Shown piece after piece: positions 25,731 to 35,638 of a DNA stretch of 64,000 bases. The translations under genes were made by a program, and so were the position numbers. How positions within the stretch are numbered: position 1 is the stretch's first letter; each line of letters opens with the position of its first letter. Under the pieces are notes generated by a model. That model was given only the letters and a program-made list of their open reading frames with translations. It was not told where the DNA came from and ran no database searches. This DNA is from JAXMCI01 sp046349435 (GTDB lineage Bacteria; Pseudomonadota; Alphaproteobacteria; Dongiales; Dongiaceae): NCBI GenBank assembly GCA_046349435.1, contig JAXMCI010000012.1, positions 124,001 to 188,000 of the forward strand. Reading direction: 5' to 3'.

Positions 25731-28025
25731 TCAGGTTACGGGAACGAGCACGGGCCGCACGCCGATCGGCATGAACTCGCGCAGACGGATGGCGATGTTG
25801 CGGGTCTTGTGGGCGAGGCCGAGATAGCCGAAGGCGCCGATCTCGTCGGTGTCGGGTCCGCCCTCGCGGATGCGGCGGTCGGTGCAGGTGGTGAGCTGGG
25901 CGTAGCCGGGCTGCCCGAAGGTCTCGGCGGTGAAGCGCAGCCGCGGCCCCGGGCCATAGACGCAGTCGTGGTTCGGCGGCAGCCGGTCGTGGTCGCCGCT
26001 GAAGTAGCAGTGGGCGAGGCAGCCCGACTGGTTGTCGTGCACCTCGAGCCGCGCCGTCCACAGGCCGCTCTGCCCGGTGGCGCGGAAGGGCAGCATGCGC
26101 CCGAGGCAGGTCATGCCGTCGACCGTCAGGTCGGGACCCCAGCCGAGCTCGGGATCGCCGGTGGCCGCGCCCAGCGCCAGCGCCGCCGGGCTGGCGCCGA
26201 CGCCGCTGCCGGCGTCGACGATGCTGCCGGCGACGGCCAGGCGGTAGCCCGGATCGATGGCGAGCGGCCCGGCGATGCTCTGCTCCAGCCGGATCTGCGG
26301 GACCTGGGCGAAGCGCGCCCGGTCGGCCGGAACCGCGAAGCCGTAGCCGTCGGCCAGCCTCAGCCCGGCGCGCAGCGGCGCCCGCGTGCCGTCGAGCCGG
26401 CGGAAGCCGCCGGGGTCGAGCGTCGAGCCGACGATCTCCAGCCGGTCGAGGGCCGCCCGCTCGATCAGCGCGGCCCCCGCCGGGAACGCGCTGCCCCGCG
26501 TGAGGTAGAGCCCCTCGAGCCGCACCGTCAGCTGCTGGTGGTCGAGGTCCTTGGGGCGGAATCCCAGCGGCCGGGCGAGCCGGATCACCGGCCGCTGGCC
26601 GGAGGCGGCGCGGATCCACAGCGAGCCGGTGAGCTGCAGCACCGCGGCGCCGCCCTCGGTGCCGATGAAGTCGACCGCCGACAGGTCGAGATCGTGGGTC
26701 ATGCTGTCGCCGATCTCGACGATCAGCGGCTGGCCCGGCACCGGCACCGGCGCCAGCGCCTTGCGCAGCCCGTCCGGATCGGCGTGGAAGTCGACATGGC
26801 GGACCAGCGGCGCGCCCTCGGCCCATTGCGGCGGCAGCGCGGCGCGGCCGATCGGCCAGGCGCCGGTCGGGCCGGTGAAGCCGGTGCTGGCGGAGACCAG
26901 CAGCTTGTCGCGCAGCTTCTCCGCCTCGACCGCGGCGCTGGCGCCGACGACGCCGAACAGGACGCGGCCGCGCAGCGGATCGACGACGATCTCGCGGGCC
27001 CGCAGCCGCGGCCGCAGCCCGGCCTCCCAGGCGCAGAGATTGGCGCCGCGCAGCCGCCAGCCGGTGGCGGCGAAGGGCGGGGCGGGCAGATGCAGCACCA
27101 GCCCGACCGCGGCCGAGCCCGGCGCCGGCGGCGGTGGCGGGTCGGGGTAGGCGGTGACCGCGACATAGGCGTCCGGCCGCCCGGCCGGGCTGTCGGCGGT
27201 GAGGCGGGCCGGCGGCATCGGGCCGGGCACCGCATCCTCGCCGGCGAGGTTCGGCGGGTCGTCGTCGGCGCGGTAGCGGTGGCTGTTGAACAGCACCATC
27301 GGCTCGCCCATCGGGTGCAGGTCGAAGCGCACCGCGAAGAGCGCGTCGCCCGCCGGCGCCGGCCGCAGGTCGGCGATGGCGCGGAACGCCGGCTTGGTCA
27401 CCGCCGGGCGGTAGGATTTCAGGCGCCAGAGGAAGATCGCTAGGTTGGGCAGGTTGTACCCGGTCTCGCCATGCAGCGGCGGCTTCAGGTCGATGCTGTG
27501 GCCGAACGGGTCGAACGGCCCGCCGAGCAGCGACAGCAGCGCCGGGTCGCGCAGGCTGACGCTGCCGCCGCGGGCCGGCGCGGCGATGCTGCGCGGCAGC
27601 GACAGCGGCGGCACGCCGCCGGCGTCCGGCCGCTGGTGGTTGAGATGCTGCGCCCAGAGCAGCCGGTCGCGCAGCTCGACGGCGTGCACCGCCCAGCCGG
27701 AGAGCGCGTGCACCACCGACTCGACGGCGCCGAGCGTGCCCTTGCGCCGCCGGTTGCGCACGGTGCGCGCGACGTCGGCGCGCAGGTCGTGCGGGTCGCC
27801 CTTGAGATGGGTGGTGCCGAGCAGGTCGGCGATGTAGGGGATCACCCAGGGCGCGCAGGTCTCGATGAACTGGTCGAGGTAGAGCGCGTCGATGTCGTCG
27901 TGGATCGCCTGGGCGACCTCGTCGATGACCCCGATGAAGGCCGCGAGCTGGCCGGGCGGCGTCTGCTCGAGGTCGCGCAGCCGGTAGATCTCCGGCAGGC
28001 GCTGGTAGAGCGGCTGGCGGGGCAT
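25731..28025 (-). CDS. Phage tail protein I-like baseplate protein
   Basis: This 764-residue protein begins PLYQRLPEIYRLRDLEQTPP and contains FIGVIDEVAQAIHDDIDALY and PYIADLLGTTHLKG, the P2 gpI-like tail domain (about 1-130) that links the baseplate wedge to fibres. RRRKGTLGAVESVVHALSGW follows the family pattern. The long C-terminal part (about 200-764) is beta-rich, with LYVNG-like and DIDLSAVDFIG-type repeats, and is much longer than phage gpI; it may form a baseplate arm. The start ATG 28025 overlaps the previous stop in a TGATG arrangement. Confidence 0.85.
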   Translation of the reverse strand: MPRQPLYQRLPEIYRLRDLEQTPPGQLAAFIGVIDEVAQAIHDDIDALYLDQFIETCAPWVIPYIADLLGTTHLKGDPHDLRADVARTVRNRRRKGTLGAVESVVHALSGWAVHAVELRDRLLWAQHLNHQRPDAGGVPPLSLPRSIAAPARGGSVSLRDPALLSLLGGPFDPFGHSIDLKPPLHGETGYNLPNLAIFLWRLKSYRPAVTKPAFRAIADLRPAPAGDALFAVRFDLHPMGEPMVLFNSHRYRADDDPPNLAGEDAVPGPMPPARLTADSPAGRPDAYVAVTAYPDPPPPPAPGSAAVGLVLHLPAPPFAATGWRLRGANLCAWEAGLRPRLRAREIVVDPLRGRVLFGVVGASAAVEAEKLRDKLLVSASTGFTGPTGAWPIGRAALPPQWAEGAPLVRHVDFHADPDGLRKALAPVPVPGQPLIVEIGDSMTHDLDLSAVDFIGTEGGAAVLQLTGSLWIRAASGQRPVIRLARPLGFRPKDLDHQQLTVRLEGLYLTRGSAFPAGAALIERAALDRLEIVGSTLDPGGFRRLDGTRAPLRAGLRLADGYGFAVPADRARFAQVPQIRLEQSIAGPLAIDPGYRLAVAGSIVDAGSGVGASPAALALGAATGDPELGWGPDLTVDGMTCLGRMLPFRATGQSGLWTARLEVHDNQSGCLAHCYFSGDHDRLPPNHDCVYGPGPRLRFTAETFGQPGYAQLTTCTDRRIREGGPDTDEIGAFGYLGLAHKTRNIAIRLREFMPIGVRPVLVPVT

Positions 28026-30646
28026 CACGGCACCTCGCTCGGATCGGCCTGGGCCAGCGCCAGCGACAGGTCGGCGGCGTCGAGCGCCAGGATGGCGTCC
28101 TCCGGGCAGGCGACGACGCGGCGCGACGGTGCCGGTCCCGGGCTGCGCAGGACGGGCAGGCGACGCAGCCTGAGAGTGCGCGGCGCCGCGGCCAGCAGCT
28201 CGACCCAGGCGACGCCGGCGGCGTTCTGGATGGCGGCGACCAGCTGCGAGCCGTGCGCCGCCTCGCCGAGCTGCCGCCGCTGCCAGCTGAACAGCCCATG
28301 GTCGCGCGCGGCGTCGGGGGCGGCGGCGCCGAGCGCGTCGAGGATGGCGGCGCGCACATCCGCCTCGCGCCGGTTCGGATCCCATCCGACCCGCGCCGCG
28401 ACGTGGAGCTGCAGCCGCCGCCCCTGGCGCACCGTCACCGGATAGCGGGCCGGCCCGCGGGCGCGATAGACGGCGAGCAGCGCGTCGGCGGCCGCGGCGG
28501 CATCGGCGGGGCTCGCCGAGTCGGTGAGGATGGTGACGACGACGTGCGGCACGCCGTCGGCGAGCGACCACAGGGCGCGGGCCTTGAGCACGCCGGCGAG
28601 CGCCAGCGCCTCGGCCTCGATGTCGGCCAGGCTGACCAGCCGGCCGAGGCTCTGCATGCGGCCGGGCGCGGCGGCGCGCGCCCCGTCGGCGGTCTCCGGC
28701 GCGGCGCCGCCGGTCACCGGCTCCGGCATCAGCAGCTGGTCGAGCCCGGGCAGGCGGCTCGCCGGCTGCGGCTTGGCGTCCACCTTCAGGGGCCCGTGGC
28801 TGCCGCTGCCGCTGCGCCAGCGCGCCGTCACGTTGCCGCGGCCCGAGGGCAGGCGGGCGCCGCTCTTGCCGTCGCCGAACTGGACGTAGCTCTTCCCGGC
28901 CTCGTCCTCGCGCACGACATAGACGGGATCGCTCGGACCGCTGCCGAACAGCGCGTCGACGCGGCGCCACAGCCGGCCGCCGACATAGAGCTCGAGCTCG
29001 GGCGCGTGCGGCGGCGCCTGGCCGGGATCGAGCAGGTAGGTCAGCGGCGGCTTGGGCAGGGCGAAGGTCTGGAACACCGCGCGGCCGTCGCCGTCGCCGA
29101 GCACCGCCTCGGGCTGGCTCTTGCCCTCGGTGGCGGTCGCCAGGTTGCCGTAGACCGTCACCGCCGGCGCATCGTGGTCGAACTGCGCATAGGCGACGGC
29201 ACGATCGAGCGTGACGCGATGGAAGCCGAGGGCGCCGCCCGCGGCGACGTCGACGATGCGGGCCTCGCTCAGCGCCGTGCCGGGGCCGGCGAGCAGGACC
29301 GTGCGCTCGTCGAGCGCCGCGGCGTCGGCGGCGCTGCCGTAGAAGTCGAGCGCGGTGCCGGACAGGGTGGGGTCGGGCTGCGGCAGGGACTGCAGCCGGA
29401 ACGACGGGCCCTCCACCTGATGGACGGTCAGCGTGCGGATGTCGGCATGGTCGAGCGTCACCGTGCCTTCGCCGAGCGACAGGTTGCGGTCGAGCGAGAG
29501 CACCGTGCTGGGGCCGGCGCTCGGGCCCCAGCCGAGCCCGCGCCGGTCGGTCGCCTCCACCTGGCGCTCGAGGAAGCGCTTGCGGCCGCTGCCGCCGGCG
29601 CCGGACCTGAGCGCGCCCTCGATCACCACCAGCGTGCCGGCGCCGGGGCCGTCGGCGGCGCCGTCGAGCGGCAGGTCGGTCGAAGGCAGGGCGGGGCTGG
29701 CCGGCGCGCCGGTGCTGCCGGCGAGGTTGCGGATGTAGGTGACGGCGCTGGCATGGGCGCGGCCATTGGCGTCGACGGTGACCTGGGTGGCCGGCGCGCC
29801 CTGGCCGAAATGGCGGAAGGAGGGACCGAGCTTGTAGGCGCGCAGCTCGGCCACGTGCGTCACCGGCCGGCGGGCCGCGAGGCCGGAGCCGAACGCCGCC
29901 AGCACGAAGAGCGGCTGGTCGAGGCTGGCGAGCGCGCCCTTCATCTTGACCAGGGTGGTGCCGAAGCTGGTCCAGCTGCGCTCGACCGTCATCAGCTGCC
30001 CGTGGTCGAGCGTCGTGCCGTCGGCGCGCGGCACGCCGACCAGCAGGCGGTCGCCGGCCTTCAGCGCGAGGCCGTCGGGCAGCGGCGCGACCAGCGCGAA
30101 GCTGTCGGTGCCGTTGCCGATCGCCGGCGTGTGGCGCGGCCGGTAGAGGTGGAACTGCGAGAGGCCGGGCCAGGCGGTCACCGCCGCGGTGGTCTCGAAG
30201 GTGGCGGGCTTCGGCGCGCCCTCGAGCTGCGCCTGGATGGCGAAGCCGGCGGGGACGGCGACCGGGCGGTCGCCCTTGGCGGCGAGCGCGAAGCGGGCGT
30301 GCCCGCCCAGCCCCGGCGCCAGCCGGTAGCCGAGCAGCTTGACCAGCTCGGCGACGCTGTCGCGCCACCGCGCGGTGCGCAGATAGGCCTCGTTGCCGTA
30401 GAGCTGCTGGTAGAAGGTCAGGATGTCGCCGACGATGGCGGCGCCCTCGACCAGCGCGATCGCCGGGTCGTCCGGCTTGCGGTGGGTGAAGCGGGCGAGC
30501 GCCGGGGCGGCGTCGATCGCCGCCAGCATGTGGGCGCGCATCTCGGCGTAGGTGCCGATTCGCCGGGCGATCTCGGCCAAGCCCGGGCGGTTCTCGATCG
30601 GCCGCGGGAAGAGCGGCGGGCGCTGGCAGTCGTGCTCGCAGCTCAT
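28025..30646 (-). CDS. Baseplate J-like assembly protein, second copy
   Basis: This 873-residue protein belongs to the putative baseplate assembly (gpJ/Afp11-12-like) family. The N-terminus has IENRPGLAEIARRIGTYAEM, RKPDDPAIALVEGAAIVGDI and NEAYLRTARWRDSVAELVKL, diagnostic of this tail-like class. The C-terminal half carries the gpJ core: LVSLADIEAEALALAGVLKA, VVVTILTDS and LQLHVAARVGWDPNR. It would form part of the wedge around the hub. Its start overlaps the preceding stop as ATGA, the usual spacing in this operon, which implies translational coupling. Confidence 0.85.
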   Translation of the reverse strand: MSCEHDCQRPPLFPRPIENRPGLAEIARRIGTYAEMRAHMLAAIDAAPALARFTHRKPDDPAIALVEGAAIVGDILTFYQQLYGNEAYLRTARWRDSVAELVKLLGYRLAPGLGGHARFALAAKGDRPVAVPAGFAIQAQLEGAPKPATFETTAAVTAWPGLSQFHLYRPRHTPAIGNGTDSFALVAPLPDGLALKAGDRLLVGVPRADGTTLDHGQLMTVERSWTSFGTTLVKMKGALASLDQPLFVLAAFGSGLAARRPVTHVAELRAYKLGPSFRHFGQGAPATQVTVDANGRAHASAVTYIRNLAGSTGAPASPALPSTDLPLDGAADGPGAGTLVVIEGALRSGAGGSGRKRFLERQVEATDRRGLGWGPSAGPSTVLSLDRNLSLGEGTVTLDHADIRTLTVHQVEGPSFRLQSLPQPDPTLSGTALDFYGSAADAAALDERTVLLAGPGTALSEARIVDVAAGGALGFHRVTLDRAVAYAQFDHDAPAVTVYGNLATATEGKSQPEAVLGDGDGRAVFQTFALPKPPLTYLLDPGQAPPHAPELELYVGGRLWRRVDALFGSGPSDPVYVVREDEAGKSYVQFGDGKSGARLPSGRGNVTARWRSGSGSHGPLKVDAKPQPASRLPGLDQLLMPEPVTGGAAPETADGARAAAPGRMQSLGRLVSLADIEAEALALAGVLKARALWSLADGVPHVVVTILTDSASPADAAAAADALLAVYRARGPARYPVTVRQGRRLQLHVAARVGWDPNRREADVRAAILDALGAAAPDAARDHGLFSWQRRQLGEAAHGSQLVAAIQNAAGVAWVELLAAAPRTLRLRRLPVLRSPGPAPSRRVVACPEDAILALDAADLSLALAQADPSEVP

Positions 30647-33130
30647 CGCCGGCCTCCCTGGATCTCGAAGCGGATGCGGCCCGCCTCCAGCCGGCTCGGG
30701 TCGTTGGCGACCGCGATGATCTCGAACGGCCCGACCGGCAGCGTCTCGACCAGGGCCTCGGGCAGCCCGTCGGGCGGCAGGGTGATCGTCACCAGCCCGC
30801 CGCCGCTGCCCGGGTTCCAGCGCCGCATCGAGAGCGACAGCACGCGCTCGACGCCGGTGACGGCGAGCGCCCGGCCGACCACCTGGCTGGCATGCAGCGC
30901 CTGGCCGAAGGTCCAGCGGTCGGGGTTGAAGAAGCCGGGCCGGCCGTCGGGGGTGAAGCCGGCGGAGAACTCGGCGGCGAGCAGGTCGGCGAGGTCCTCC
31001 GGCCAGTAGCCCGGATCGATGCAGAGCCGCAGCTTGACGTCGAGCGGCACGTAGCGGGCCGGGCGGATCTCGACGTCCTCGCCGATCAGCCGCAGCGCCT
31101 CGAGATGGCCGGCGATCGCGGCGGCGAGGGCGGGATCGAGCGCCGTGGTGCCGACCGGGTCGATGGCGACCCGCACCGTGCGCCAGCTGCCGGTCCAGCC
31201 GTAGCGGGCGCGGGCATGGGCGACGCCGGCGATCTCCTCGGCGCGCGCCGCGTAGTCGGCGAGCGTCACCGCCCGCTTCTGGCGCTGGCGATAGGCCTCG
31301 GGCACGCGGCGCAGGATCTCGGCCGGCGGCTCGGGCGAGCGGCCGTTGACGACGTCGAGCGGGTTCCAGATGGCGGTCGCGATGCCGCCGCCGGCGAAGC
31401 CGGTGATGCGCTCGGCGCCGACATTGCCGGCCTCGCCCTGGCCGACGCGGTAGCGGCAGACCACCACCGCATCCTCGGCCAGCGCCGCGCCGTTGACGCC
31501 GTCGCCCAGGCGCACCCGGCTGGTGCCGAGCTCGTCGGCCTCGACCACGAAATGCTGGTCGTCGCCGCCGCTCTCGATCAGGTCGCTCTGCTCCGCCCAG
31601 GGATCGGCGATGCCCCGCACCCGCACCTCGAGCGTGCTGGCAGTGGGCGCTGCCGCCGCCGGGCGGCGTGTCGCGCCGTGGCGAGCGGGCCACGGGTCAG
31701 CGTGAGCAGCGTGCCGGCCGGCTGGCGCTGCGGCCCGTCCTGGCGCGACAGCGGCTCCAGGCGGCCTCGTCCCGGGCGACGAAGCTGCTTTCGTCGGCGC
31801 CGCCGAGCGGCGCCCCGGGCGGGCGGAAGGTGGTGACCCGCGGCCGGCCCTGGGTGACCCGGACGAGGTTGCCGAAGAGCTTGCTGACGCCGGTGACCGG
31901 TGGCCGGCCGGGGCAGCGGGTGGTGATGCAGTAGCGCCGCTGCAGCCGGTCCTCCGGCCGCCAGCGCACCCGCACGAACCAGCGCACCGCCGCGGTCACC
32001 GGATCGGGCACGGGATCCTTCAGCGCCTCGGCGCGCGGCCGCGGGCCGCCGAGGGGCAGCAGCCGCAGCACCTGGCGCGCCGCCGGGTCGCGGCCGTTGA
32101 CGGTGCCGGTCTCGGGATTGAGGTCCTGCTGGACCAGCAGCCGCTCGATGTCGGGCTGCAGCAGGATGTCGCGCAGGGTCTGGGCTGCGGCCTGCGACAG
32201 GCCGCCGGCGACCGTCAGGTCGGCCTCGGTGCTGCCCGCCTCGAGCGCGCTCACCGTGCCGCCCCAGTCATAGGGCAGCAGCTCGTTGAGGGTGACGAAG
32301 CAGCGCTGCGCCGCCTCGCTGGCGAAGACGACGCTGCCGGGCGCGTCCCACTTGTCGTGCGTCCAGGCGCCGAAGCCGGCGGGCAGCGTGCCGTCGATGG
32401 CGACCTGGGCGACCAGCCAGGTGCCGGACTGGTTGCCCTGGTGGATGTGATAGTCGAGCAGCCGGGACTGGCGGGCCAGCGTCACCCGCTTGCGGGCGCG
32501 GGCGAAGTAGGCCTCGTTCATCACCCGGTCCTGGAAGTCGGCCAGCTCGTCGCCCTCGGCGGCGATCAGGTCGATCAGCACCTGGTCGAGATCGGCCTCG
32601 CTGGTCGGCTGCCAGCCCGGCACGCGCTGCATCATCGCGGCGATCAGCACGTGACGGAAGGAATCATAGTCGCGGGCAAGATAGTCGATCGCCGGCTCGT
32701 CGGGTGCCGGCGGGTGGTCACCGACCGGGGCGCAGTTGAGGTTGAAGCAGCCCGGGCGGAACTTGAAGGGCAGCTCGGAGAGCAGCGGGTCGAAGTCGGG
32801 CGAGGACAGCGCCAGGACGTAGGTCGAGTAGTCGCCGACCGGCGCCACCTTGAGCCGCAGCGTATTGGCGCTGGCCCCGGCCGCCACCTGGGTGACCTGG
32901 ACGTCGCCGGGATTGCTGCCGCCGAGGAGCCGCGTGCCGCCGCGGATGGCGAACAGGCCGGCCGGCGGCACCGGCGCCAGGTGCTGGGCGTTGTGGAACT
33001 CGAGGTCGAGCCAGGCGAAGGCCGGCTTGGGCGCGGAATCGAGGCTGACGAAGGCCAGCTTCATCCCGTTCAGCGGGCCGAGGTTCCGGGCCCGCTCGGC
33101 CAGCGCCTCGGCGTCGAAGCGCAGCGCCAT
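30643..33130 (-). pseudogene. Baseplate J-like assembly protein, first copy, frameshifted
   Basis: From ATG 33130 (MALRFDAEALAERARNLGPL) the product runs in one frame to about 31765 (...SSFVARDEAAW). It continues as EPLSRQDGPQRQPAGTLLTL in a second frame and, from about 31650, as STLEVRVRGIADPWAEQSDL in a third frame to the stop at 30643. The first shift is explained by TGG for TGGG. The span is 2488 bases, and two missing bases would give a clean 829-residue protein. IDYLARDYDSFRHVLIAAMM and RQSRLLDYHIHQGNQ mark the N-terminal part; LADYAARAEEIAGVAHARAR and VPLDVKLRLCIDPGYWPEDL mark the gpJ core. As read, the particle would lack this wedge protein. Sequence error is a serious alternative. 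Confidence 0.85.
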
Positions 33131-33131
33131 C

Positions 33132-33506
33132 TCAGGCCCCTCCCTGGTGCTGGAAGCGGACCTGCTTCGTCTCGCCGGTGGCGATGACGCGATAGCGCAG
33201 GTCGACATTGAGGGTCGACTCGACGGCGCTCACCTCGAGGGTGTCGACGGCGACGCGGTGGCCGAGCCAGCGCGACAGGTTCTGCGCCAGCAGCGCCTTG
33301 ACCATGTTGGCGGCGACGTCGTCGTTGCGCTCGAACACCAGCCGGCGCACGCCGCCGCCGAAGGAGGGCAGGAACGGCCGCTCGCCGGGGTTGGTCAGCA
33401 GCAGCTGGATGATCTCGCCGCGGACATGCTCGTCGAGCGAGGCCGGCGTCGCGCTGCGGCCGTCCGGGCCGATGCGGAAGGGGAAGGCGATGTGGCGGCC
33501 GCTCAT
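33132..33506 (-). CDS. gp25-like baseplate wedge protein
   Basis: This 124-residue protein matches the GPW/gp25 family: IAFPFRIGPDGRSATPASLD, HVRGEIIQLLLTNPGERPFL, PSFGGGVRRLVFERND, and a C-terminal beta segment VDLRYRVIATGETKQVRF. It forms the inner wedge that contacts the sheath initiation site in T4-like baseplates. The start overlaps the previous stop (ATGA at 33503-33506), and the next gene starts one base after its end. Length and motifs are complete. Confidence 0.92.
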   Translation of the reverse strand: MSGRHIAFPFRIGPDGRSATPASLDEHVRGEIIQLLLTNPGERPFLPSFGGGVRRLVFERNDDVAANMVKALLAQNLSRWLGHRVAVDTLEVSAVESTLNVDLRYRVIATGETKQVRFQHQGGA

Positions 33507-33799
33507 GGCGTCTCCACCGAGCCGTTGGCCTCGGCCAGGTCGAAGGCGAGGCGGTGGGAATGGCCGCCGGAGGTGTCCTGGTCCACCGTCGTGTCGATGA
33601 AGAGCTGGTGCTGGTAGAGGTAGCGCAGCACGCCCTTGGCCACCGCCGCGAACAGCACCTGCCGGTCGCGCTCGCCCTCCTGGCCGAGCGCCGGGCCGTC
33701 GGGATTGGCCTTGTTCCATTCCTCGCCGAAGGCGTCGTCGATCGCCGCCGCCATGCTGTCGGCGAGGTCGTCGATGCTGCCGGCCTTGAGCGTCGCCAT
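33503..33799 (-). CDS. Small injection-system operon protein of unknown function
   Basis: This 98-residue acidic protein (SIDDLADSMAAAIDDAFGEE at the start, GVLRYLYQHQLFIDT in the middle, then HSHRLAFDLAEANGS) has no recognised domain. It is too short and lacks the pattern for a PAAR tip. It lies between the spike and gp25 genes, where small unassigned genes are common in tail-like operons. It is tightly coupled on both sides, so it is almost certainly part of the system. Confidence 0.75.
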   Translation of the reverse strand: MATLKAGSIDDLADSMAAAIDDAFGEEWNKANPDGPALGQEGERDRQVLFAAVAKGVLRYLYQHQLFIDTTVDQDTSGGHSHRLAFDLAEANGSVETP

Positions 33800-33803
33800 C
33801 GGC

Positions 33804-34520
33804 CTACCCCGTCTTGACCTTGGTCGAGAGCAGCGAGGGACTCGCCGTCGGGAAGGGCTGCGCCGGGATCATCGGCGTGACCGGGATGCCCATCACCGTC
33901 TGGCCGGGATGCATGTGCGAGCTGAAGATGGTGACCAGCTGGTTGAGGTAGGTCAGCAGGTCGTCGCCGAAGACCAGCGGGTGCGGCGCGCCCTCGACCA
34001 GCTCGATCTGCGGCGCCTCGACCACCACCTTGGTCGCCGCCTGGATGCGCACCTGGCCATCGGTCGCGGTGATCTTCAGCAGGTTGGAGCCGTTGCCGTC
34101 GGACAGCGTGGCGCTCTGCCCGTCGTCGTCGAGCGCCAGCAGCAGCCCCTGCTCGCTGCGCCAGACCTTGAGCGGCTGCTTGGTGTCGCCGCCCTTCTCG
34201 TCCTTCGGCAGCTCGTCGCGGCCCCACCAGGCGCCGCTCCAGATCGGCCGCGACGGGTCGCCCGCCTCGAACTCGATCCAGACGCCGGCCCCCACCGGCG
34301 GCACGGCGTAGAGGCCCGCGTTCGGCCCGGCATAGGGCGCGCAGGGCAGCGCCCAGGGCGAGTCGACCTCGCCGCCGAGCACCGCCGGCACCTGGGCGCG
34401 CAGCCGGCCGAGATTCTCCGGGTCGGCGTTGTCGGTGACGATGCCGCGATACTTGCCGTAGAAGCGCTCGCGCTGCGCCGCGGCGAGCTCGACGACCATC
34501 TGCTCGAGGCTGGTCGGCAT
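33804..34520 (-). CDS. gp5-like baseplate spike protein (VgrG OB-fold type)
   Basis: This 238-residue protein has an OB-fold-like N-terminal part (YGKYRGIVTDNADPENLGRL, VPAVLGGEVDSPWALPCAPY, YAVPPVGAGVWIEFEAGDPS) characteristic of phage baseplate V/gp5 and VgrG spikes. A beta-strand-rich stretch (ATLSDGNGSNLLKITATDGQ) that could extend the spike helix follows. It starts within the hub stop (TGATG). In injection systems this sits under the hub at the tip. No separate PAAR cap gene is seen. Confidence 0.87.
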   Translation of the reverse strand: MPTSLEQMVVELAAAQRERFYGKYRGIVTDNADPENLGRLRAQVPAVLGGEVDSPWALPCAPYAGPNAGLYAVPPVGAGVWIEFEAGDPSRPIWSGAWWGRDELPKDEKGGDTKQPLKVWRSEQGLLLALDDDGQSATLSDGNGSNLLKITATDGQVRIQAATKVVVEAPQIELVEGAPHPLVFGDDLLTYLNQLVTIFSSHMHPGQTVMGIPVTPMIPAQPFPTASPSLLSTKVKTG

Positions 34521-35635
34521 CAGATGATGCCTCCCGGGATCGCCGGCGCGCCGCCGGCGCCGCCGGCCGAGCGGGCGTTGCGCACCAGGGCGAACTTCTG
34601 GCGGTAGCCGGCGTCGCTCAGCAGGTGGGTGACGCGGCTGACCAGGTAGGCGCCGGACATGCGGCCGCCAACGCCGGCGACCGAGACCACCTGGTAGGGC
34701 GACAGCACGCCGGCATAGCGGTCGGCGTCGACCTCGCCCTCGGCGCTCAGCGCCCAGCTCGACTGGTCGAGGGCGGCCTGCGCCGCCGCGTCGATGTCGC
34801 CCTGCTCCTCGCGGCTGCGCGCCAGCAGCACGCTGCCGGGCTCGGCCAGCGTGTCGTGGATCGCCTCGTCGCCGAGCGGTCCCTGGCTGGCCGCGTTCGC
34901 CGCGGCGGCCAGCACCGACTTGTCGAGGATATCGAGGCTGGCGCCCTGGGCGGTGACCGGGCGCAGCGCGTCGAGCTCGATCGCGAAGCTGGCGACGTTT
35001 CGGTCGGGGCCGAGCAGCAGGATCTCCGGCAGGCCGCCGGGGGCGAGGCTGGGCGGCGCGAAGACGGCGGTGCTGGTGCCCGGCGTCGGCCCCGGCCGGA
35101 CATAGGCGAACATCCCGGACTGGCGGGCCAGCTGGCGCAGCAGCTGCATGGCGGTGCCGCGCTGCACGACGAAGCGGGTCAGGGTCGAGCCGCCCGACGG
35201 GCCGGCGGTGACCTCCGGCGTCAGCCCGGCCTCGGCGATCAGCGCCTCGGCGATCTCGTGCGCCGCCTTGTCCTGGAACAGCGCCACCTTCTCGTGGCGG
35301 TTCAGCAGCACGCTGTCGTCGTGCACCACCAGGGTCATCGTGCTCTCGTCGGGCGTGGCCTTGAGGGCGAGGCGGTTGGCGACGATCGGCCCGTCGATCA
35401 GCGGCACGAACTCGCCCTCGCCGATCTTGACCTCGATGCGCACCCGCTTCAGCGGCTGGGTGAAGTCCTCCTCCTGGCCCGACCACAGGCCGCCGGGGTC
35501 GGTGGCCACCGGCAGCTGCAGCTCGGCCTCGCTCGCCACGCCGATCGCCTGGTCGACGCGGATGTCGCCGAAGCGGCCGATCGTCGCCTGGTCGGCCGGG
35601 GCGTTGTCGAGCCAGAGGCGGTACTCGGCGCCCAT
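34520..35635 (-). CDS. gp27-like hub protein (phage late control D/VgrG N-terminal type)
   Basis: This 371-residue protein resembles gpD/gp27 hub subunits: IGRFGDIRVDQAIGVASEAE, FVPLIDGPIVANRLALKATP, MTLVVHDDSVLLNRHEKVAL and RGTAMQLLRQLARQSGMFAY. The trimeric hub connects tube and spike. The tail segment GAYLVSRVTHLLSDAGYRQK is typical of the fourth domain. It follows the LysM gene by 3 bases and overlaps the spike gene. The length is normal for stand-alone hubs. Confidence 0.88.
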   Translation of the reverse strand: MGAEYRLWLDNAPADQATIGRFGDIRVDQAIGVASEAELQLPVATDPGGLWSGQEEDFTQPLKRVRIEVKIGEGEFVPLIDGPIVANRLALKATPDESTMTLVVHDDSVLLNRHEKVALFQDKAAHEIAEALIAEAGLTPEVTAGPSGGSTLTRFVVQRGTAMQLLRQLARQSGMFAYVRPGPTPGTSTAVFAPPSLAPGGLPEILLLGPDRNVASFAIELDALRPVTAQGASLDILDKSVLAAAANAASQGPLGDEAIHDTLAEPGSVLLARSREEQGDIDAAAQAALDQSSWALSAEGEVDADRYAGVLSPYQVVSVAGVGGRMSGAYLVSRVTHLLSDAGYRQKFALVRNARSAGGAGGAPAIPGGII

Positions 35636-35638
35636 CGC

